Shown one piece after another: positions 58,701-64,000 of a stretch of 64,000 nt of DNA. Source of the stretch: Homalodisca vitripennis. Lineage: Eukaryota > Arthropoda > Insecta > Hemiptera > Cicadellidae. A model generated the notes under the pieces. The model saw only the letters and a list, made by a program, of their open reading frames with translations. It was not told the origin of the DNA and did not search any database. Position 1 is the first letter of the stretch; the number at the start of each line of letters is the position of its first letter. The stretch spans positions 189,928,001-189,992,000 of the forward strand of contig NC_060207.1 in the NCBI RefSeq assembly GCF_021130785.1, given 5' to 3'. The translations under genes and the position numbers were made by a program.

Positions 58701-61660
58701 CTTTATTGATAAGGCTTTCCTCCTGTAATGGTGGTTTTATATAGGCCATAATAAAAAACTGTTTATACACTATAAAAAGAGAAAGAGATATTCGAGTAGG
58801 ATTGTAATTTGAGAGTTCAGCCAGCTCTCATTTCTTACAGATAACTTCATACTCGTTGTTTTCTTTCATAAACTCTGAAAAACTGTTTAAGTTGGGAGAT
58901 TTGCTTTGGCTTCCTATAATTAGCAGTGGCTAAAGAAAAGTACTGACGCTGTATTTTTCTTGGATTAGTAAATGAATCGATAAATTATGAAATGGATTGA
59001 TATTTGTTTGTGTTCAGTAATTGGGTAGCTGAAGGGGGCTAGGAAGTTTAGAAACTTCTGTAAATTGTTTTAATACACTTTGGACAGTTTGAAAACGTAA
59101 CATTTATGTAGCACTCCAGAATTTTTTTTTTTTTTTAAATTTGTGTCTGTACAGGCAATAAACTAAAAAAATATAATGCTATCATGAGTACTAGAGGAGC
59201 ACGAGGCTAGAATAGGCGATAATAGTTAAGGTGCTAAATGAAGTTTATCATAACGTGAGATGACTTCCTCCATAACAAAAAAAATTACAAAATTCCTAAT
59301 GGATTACTCTGTTATATTTTTTTGGCACTACACGAGAAAATTTACCTATTTAAGTTTTATTGTTAACTTAAGACTTATTATTATTATAACAGCGTAAAAA
59401 CATGAATTACGATATACATAGGATATAAAATTATCACACACACATATCGTTCACCAAAAAGTTAAACAATTTTATATTTTTATTCCATGAATAAAAAAAA
59501 TTGAAAAGACCTGTTATTAAATTTGTGACACGTACTAAAAATATTTATTTGTTCTTAATATTAATATTTCTTAATTATTGTTTACAAAAAAAATCATAAG
59601 TCATATGTACGAAAACTTTCCTTTTATATCTAGAAAACAAACAATTCCAAAAACCGGTACTGTAGCTTAAATTTAATTAAATCAAAATATTTGTCGTGCT
59701 GCGATAAACGTCTATCACTGCAACAGTTGTTCGAATAGACTGAATATAAAAATAAAGTATGTTGATGAAATATATATCAATGGAATAACAAGCAAACAGT
59801 TGTACCTATAACACGCTATTTTATAAATAAATAACTATCAATTAAAATTTATTTTCTTTGCCTTAGATTTAACAGCACAGAGTGCACTGTACAGTTTACT
59901 ATTTACACAGGAACCCCTAATCTGGAATGTAACCTGTAATGAGATCGACTAAACTACAAGTGACCTATTTTCTCGGGTCAACCAATAAAACAACGAAACA
60001 TTATGATATTATTAATGCCCAAGGATGGGAACGGCAGACATTCTGCGATTGTTTTGTTATCTAATAAACTCTGTGGAGATCCTCATAACTTACTTTACCG
60101 CCAGAGCTTTCCAACGGATTGATTTTCGAGATTTACTCTTTGCTTACTAAGAGAAGTTATAAATTTTTTTACAATTAACGTAATATAAAAACTTAGAATT
60201 GGAATGGTTTGAAAGTTAATGCGGAATGAAACAGTAATATAGAGCTTAACACAGTATTACATAAAACGGAAACAACAGTAATAGGTCTAAGGAAGGTTAA
60301 ATACAGGTTGTATTTGGAAACAGGTAAAAACGTATTTAAAATTTTTTAAAGTTTATTTTTAGTAGTGTATAAGGATAAGTTGTTTCTATTTCAAAATTAT
60401 TTGATTCGTGTGTTGCCTTAGAAAAATATAAATGACTCTTTATTGAATATTTAAAAAATAATCGATTTTCTGCAAAATTATATAAAATATAAGACAAATA
60501 AACCCATGAATCATTGCAAAATTAAAATTTGACAACGGTTTTCATTATTTTTTTTAAGCAATGTAATTATATCTGGTGTATACAGCGTTTGTTTTCAACA
60601 CTTGTACGTGAGTAAGGGAATATATTTAATTATTAAATGTTTTATACATTTATGCCGAGGTTTTAATAATTTGTTTAATCGGTACTTATACTCTACCGGA
60701 TAATGAAGCGTAGAATAATTTATACCTAATAAAACCGAGTGTATTACGTGTCATTTGGTACTGTGCTGTTATCGCATCGTTATCATACCGATATTCATAC
60801 CATATAATTGAATTATTGACAAATCCAAAAGTGGCTTACAATATAAACTATCTACTGTGTTAATCAAGCGATACGGGACTGAACTATTTCAATATCTCTT
60901 GTTCATGGGCGGAATGCTGTAACTAATATTGCACAGCACCAGATGAAACGTTACATGTACTAGATTGCATTGGACGTGTAAAGTTGTGAAACAGCAACAC
61001 TGTGGAATATATCTTCCTATTTTATAACTGTTAGCGTGTTGAGTTGGTCATGAATATCTTATGCTGTTCCTACAATGTAATATCTGATATGTACGTGTAT
61101 GCAACAAAACATAAGTCTAACCAAACCCACGAATATCGGAATTGTGTTTCCTAATGTTCTTGACAGAACCATGAATATCAGGATATGTGTTCTTCACCCG
61201 TCCTTGACACCTACTAACACTGGTATTGCAAATATGATTCTGATAAATCTTCGTGATAACATCCCTGTTTGAGGTGTCGAGTTATTGATCAAGGATATGG
61301 AGTTATAAGGTAAGTTTCAGAGACGGAGGTTAGTTATGATGTCTTTAAATTTTCCTCTGAGATATTTGAAAAATTACCTTACCATAAAAGTAAAGGTGCC
61401 AAATGTTTGAGCTTCCACACTGAAACTCTTATAGTGAAAAGGGTTGGATTATAAGAATATTTATAGAGTTACTTGCCGCATGGTTTTCTTGATAATATAG
61501 TTCAAATTGAGGTGATTCTGTATACATCTAGGTTTGGTATACCTGTATCACATGATAGTTAGCTAACTCTTCGCATTCCTAGGATCATAATGACATTGAC
61601 TTGCGGTTCCAATAGGTCAATGACGTTCCAATAAGAGGTTCCGAGGTTAGTGTAATCTAG
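55780..61660. other. Long AT-rich stretch, nothing recognised
   Basis: Nearly 6 kb without a supported gene, TIR or tandem array. Open frames at 56762-56478, 56889-57104 and 57357-57136 are short and unassigned; the second starts at TTG and has a hydrophobic N-terminus that could mimic a signal peptide. Confidence 0.35.
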
Positions 61661-61665
61661 GTATT

Positions 61666-62345
61666 ACATACTGTGAAATTGGCTTACCCATGTAATTAAG
61701 TCTGAAAAGTTGTTAAAATTGCTGAAGTAACGAAATTTTCGCGAGAACTAACAGGAAATAACGAAGAACTAACAATGTACATTCCTAAAATCGAATTTAA
61801 TCATTTAAGATTAAATGAAGATATTAAATTAAGAATCATTTAATTTAATTTAAGATTTAATTTTGGTATGCTACTTTTCATGTTGTGAAGTTGGCTTACC
61901 CACATTGAATTAAGGTTGTACAGTTGTTAATTGCTGAACTAACGAAATTTTCGTGAGAACTAACAGGAATTAACGAAGAATAACAATACATATTCCGAGT
62001 ACGTGCTTGTTATTATTTAATGTCGGTAAAATTCGTCATACTGTAAAAATTGGTTTACCTATTAAATAAAGCCTGTAAAATGTTTAATACTAGTGATATA
62101 ATAATTGTTTCATGATGAATAACGAGAACTAACGAGGAACTAACCATGTATACTTAGAAAATCTAATTATAACGATTTAATCTGGGTAAGCTACTTCTCA
62201 TAGTGTGAAGTTAGCCTACAAATTGAATTAAGGCTGTAAAGTTATTAATATTGCTGAACTAACGAAATTTTCGTGAAAAATAACAAAAACTAACGAAGAA
62301 TACGGAAAAAAGTGGATAATCTATTTTGGGTATGTCAAATTTGCA
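61666..62345. repeat. Degenerate ~160-bp tandem repeat, four units
   Basis: Units begin near 61666, 61881, 62041 and 62201 with TGTGAAGTTGGCTTACC-like sequence and share CTAACGAAATTTTCGTGAGA, ACTAACAGGAA and a closing GGTAWGCTACTTYTCATA. The first unit is longer because of an internal AT-rich duplication around TTTAATTTAA (61790-61860). Confidence 0.85.
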
Positions 62346-62349
62346 GATC

Positions 62350-63170
62350 TCCCGAGGTTCAGTTCTGGTACCTGTACAATGGGCGTATTGCTCAATGAAG
62401 TCGATAATAATTTTTGTCTTGAGATGTCTGAATTATTAGTAATTATTGTGAATTCATTTAGTTTCTTATGATAAACCTAGTTATTGATAAAGACTAGGAA
62501 ACACTTAGATCTTTCAATCTACATAAATAGTATTACTACATTTTTTTAAATGTATTTTTATACACATGTATAAAACTTTCATATAACTTTTTATGAGTTC
62601 TATTTGCTACTTTCCCTTCTATGATTAGTACCTGCAGTACAGTTTTACCTAAGGAGTTGCCCAGGAGTAAAATATTTTGAATCATGATTTTATAAGGTTT
62701 CATTATTAGTATTGAGAAATATTCATATTGCTACTCAACTGTAATTAATAAACAACATCGTATTTCATGTTGTCGAGTATGGTAGTTACCTACTGTTGTA
62801 TCATTTTGAGTAAGCAAGAAGTGATGTTTACATATCATAAGCATTTACTATAATATTTTACTTGGAATAAAAAAAGTGTTTGTTCTTTCTTATCTTTTTC
62901 CCTGATACATTGCCTACTTGTTGCATAAATGCCTAGACTTATTCTAATTAACATGAAAACGTAAAGAATTGCTGATTGAGTTCAAAAATTATTAATTTTG
63001 ATGGAATGTTATAGACTGGAGTGCAAATATGATTTTCCTCCCTTAACTCCAAAATTACCCTCTGGAATAGAGTTTCTGATCTTCATTACTGGGTATATTT
63101 ATGCGGATTGGAGTACAGAGATGGAAATACTTCCCCAAAAATCATTTCTGTCCGCTGAAATACCTATTCA
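62350..63170. other. AT-rich spacer
   Basis: Nothing recognised, except that an ATG frame beginning at 63001 runs into the 42-bp array. Confidence 0.35.
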
Positions 63171-63177
63171 TATGATA

Positions 63178-63475
63178 TTCAAATTTAGGATCTCTACAAC
63201 ACCAACTCTTGTAGACGTTCATGAATTTAGGATCTCTACAACACCAACTCTTGTAGACTTTCACTAATTTAGCAGCTCTACAACACCAACGTAAACGTTC
63301 ATGAATTTAGCAGCTCTACAACACCAAATCTTGTAGACGTTTATGAATTTAGCAGCTCTACAACACCAAATCTTGTAGACGTTCATGAATTTAGCAGCTC
63401 TACAACACCAACTCTTGTAGACTTTCAATAATTTTGCGGTTTTATAACACTAATTCTTGTAGACGTTCACGAAGT
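63178..63475 (+). repeat. 42-bp minisatellite, seven copies
   Basis: Unit TTTAGGATCTCTACAACACC plus AACTCTTGTAGACGTTCATGAA recurs from 63184, 63226, 63268, 63306, 63348, 63390 and 63432 (the third unit lost four bases). 42 bases is 14 codons. The frame from 63001 reads FRISTTPTLVD twice before a stop at 63265. Later units are out of frame, so a coding role is unlikely. Confidence 0.95.
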
Positions 63476-64000
63476 TTTGGTACCTCTGTTGTAAAGATAA
63501 AGACTTTTTCTGGTAAATAAATGACAGCAGAAATACATAACGATTACCTATTTCCCATCGAAGAATTGGAAGAATTGACACCTTTTTCGGATGTCCAATA
63601 AATTTGTGCCTAGCGAATCGAGATCTGGATCTTGATATTAAAGTTCCTCACAATAATCACAACAGGTCAACTGTGATCCTTGTGAATCTCTGTATGTCCA
63701 AGATAGAGTGTTTTATGAATCACATATCCAAAGTTTATTATACGAAATAGAAAGATTTCTGTCTCATGAAAAACGATTTACTGTCATTATTTCTGCCTAC
63801 GGAATGAAAGAAACATAATCAACTAACTACCATCAATATTGACAGATGGGGAACTCTATGTTACTGATGGGTGTCAGCAGAGAAACTGTTTCATTCAACG
63901 GTGTCAAAGGCATTTACTCTGATTAGAAGTGTATGGATTCCCGCTGTATCTGATTGGTAGCGAAACTTCCTAGAACTGATACTGTAAACTTTCATAGTCA
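63476..64000. other. Window end, nothing recognised
   Basis: No frame or repeat was supported in the last 525 bases. Confidence 0.35.

Overview
This is a strongly AT-rich stretch of animal nuclear DNA, most likely from an arthropod and probably an insect. The clues are a mariner element with the D,D34D catalytic spacing, relics of Tc1/mariner-like, hAT, Helitron and Mutator-like DNA transposons, a Penelope-like retroelement, very long (TA)n and (CA)n arrays, and a CCTAA-rich patch resembling the insect telomere repeat. I cannot name the species. No complete host gene, tRNA, rRNA, bacterial operon or CRISPR array can be supported. The window reads as intergenic or intronic DNA filled with old and a few fairly young mobile elements and satellites.

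Layout. 0-7.2 kb: a 46-bp minisatellite (11 copies), a fold-back element, a nearly full-length mariner (3309-4638), a (TA)n array, an exon-like repeat (A1), a hAT remnant and two copies of repeat B. 7.2-16 kb: a decayed Tc1/mariner-like transposase (about 8765-9355), repeat family D, a hammerhead-like motif at 11254, a promoter-like repeat (G1), and a second Tc1/mariner-like end abutting (TA)n at 13785. 16-26 kb: a 137-bp satellite, G2, A2/B4, a Helitron helicase fragment, a SINE tail, repeat F1 and a roughly 99-bp satellite. 26-34 kb: F2, a Mutator-like transposase relic on the minus strand, a retroelement Gag-like fragment, and a truncated Penelope-like element whose end motifs face opposite ways, followed by a (CA)n array of about 247 bp.

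34-48.5 kb: a TIR element with ATCGAT-rich arms, a SINE, a near-perfect 380-bp hairpin, a 0.9-kb inverted repeat whose arms carry the same short reading frame, a GC-rich MITE-like element, a mosaic of nested direct and inverted repeats (43.9-46.5 kb), and a perfect in-frame triplication of a 147-bp unit with one diverged monomer 8 kb upstream. 48.5-64 kb: a 2.73-kb Tc1/mariner-like transposon with long terminal inverted repeats and a broken transposase, the 3' end of a non-LTR retrotransposon RT, a degenerate ~160-bp tandem repeat and a 42-bp minisatellite.

The identifiable genes are all transposon genes carrying stops or frameshifts, so none is likely to act now. They do not form a joint pathway. 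The parts most worth a second look are the Penelope-like end hairpins, the hairpin-forming inverted repeats (possible small-RNA sources), the 147-bp unit, and the exon-like repeat A. I found no convincing new multi-gene system.
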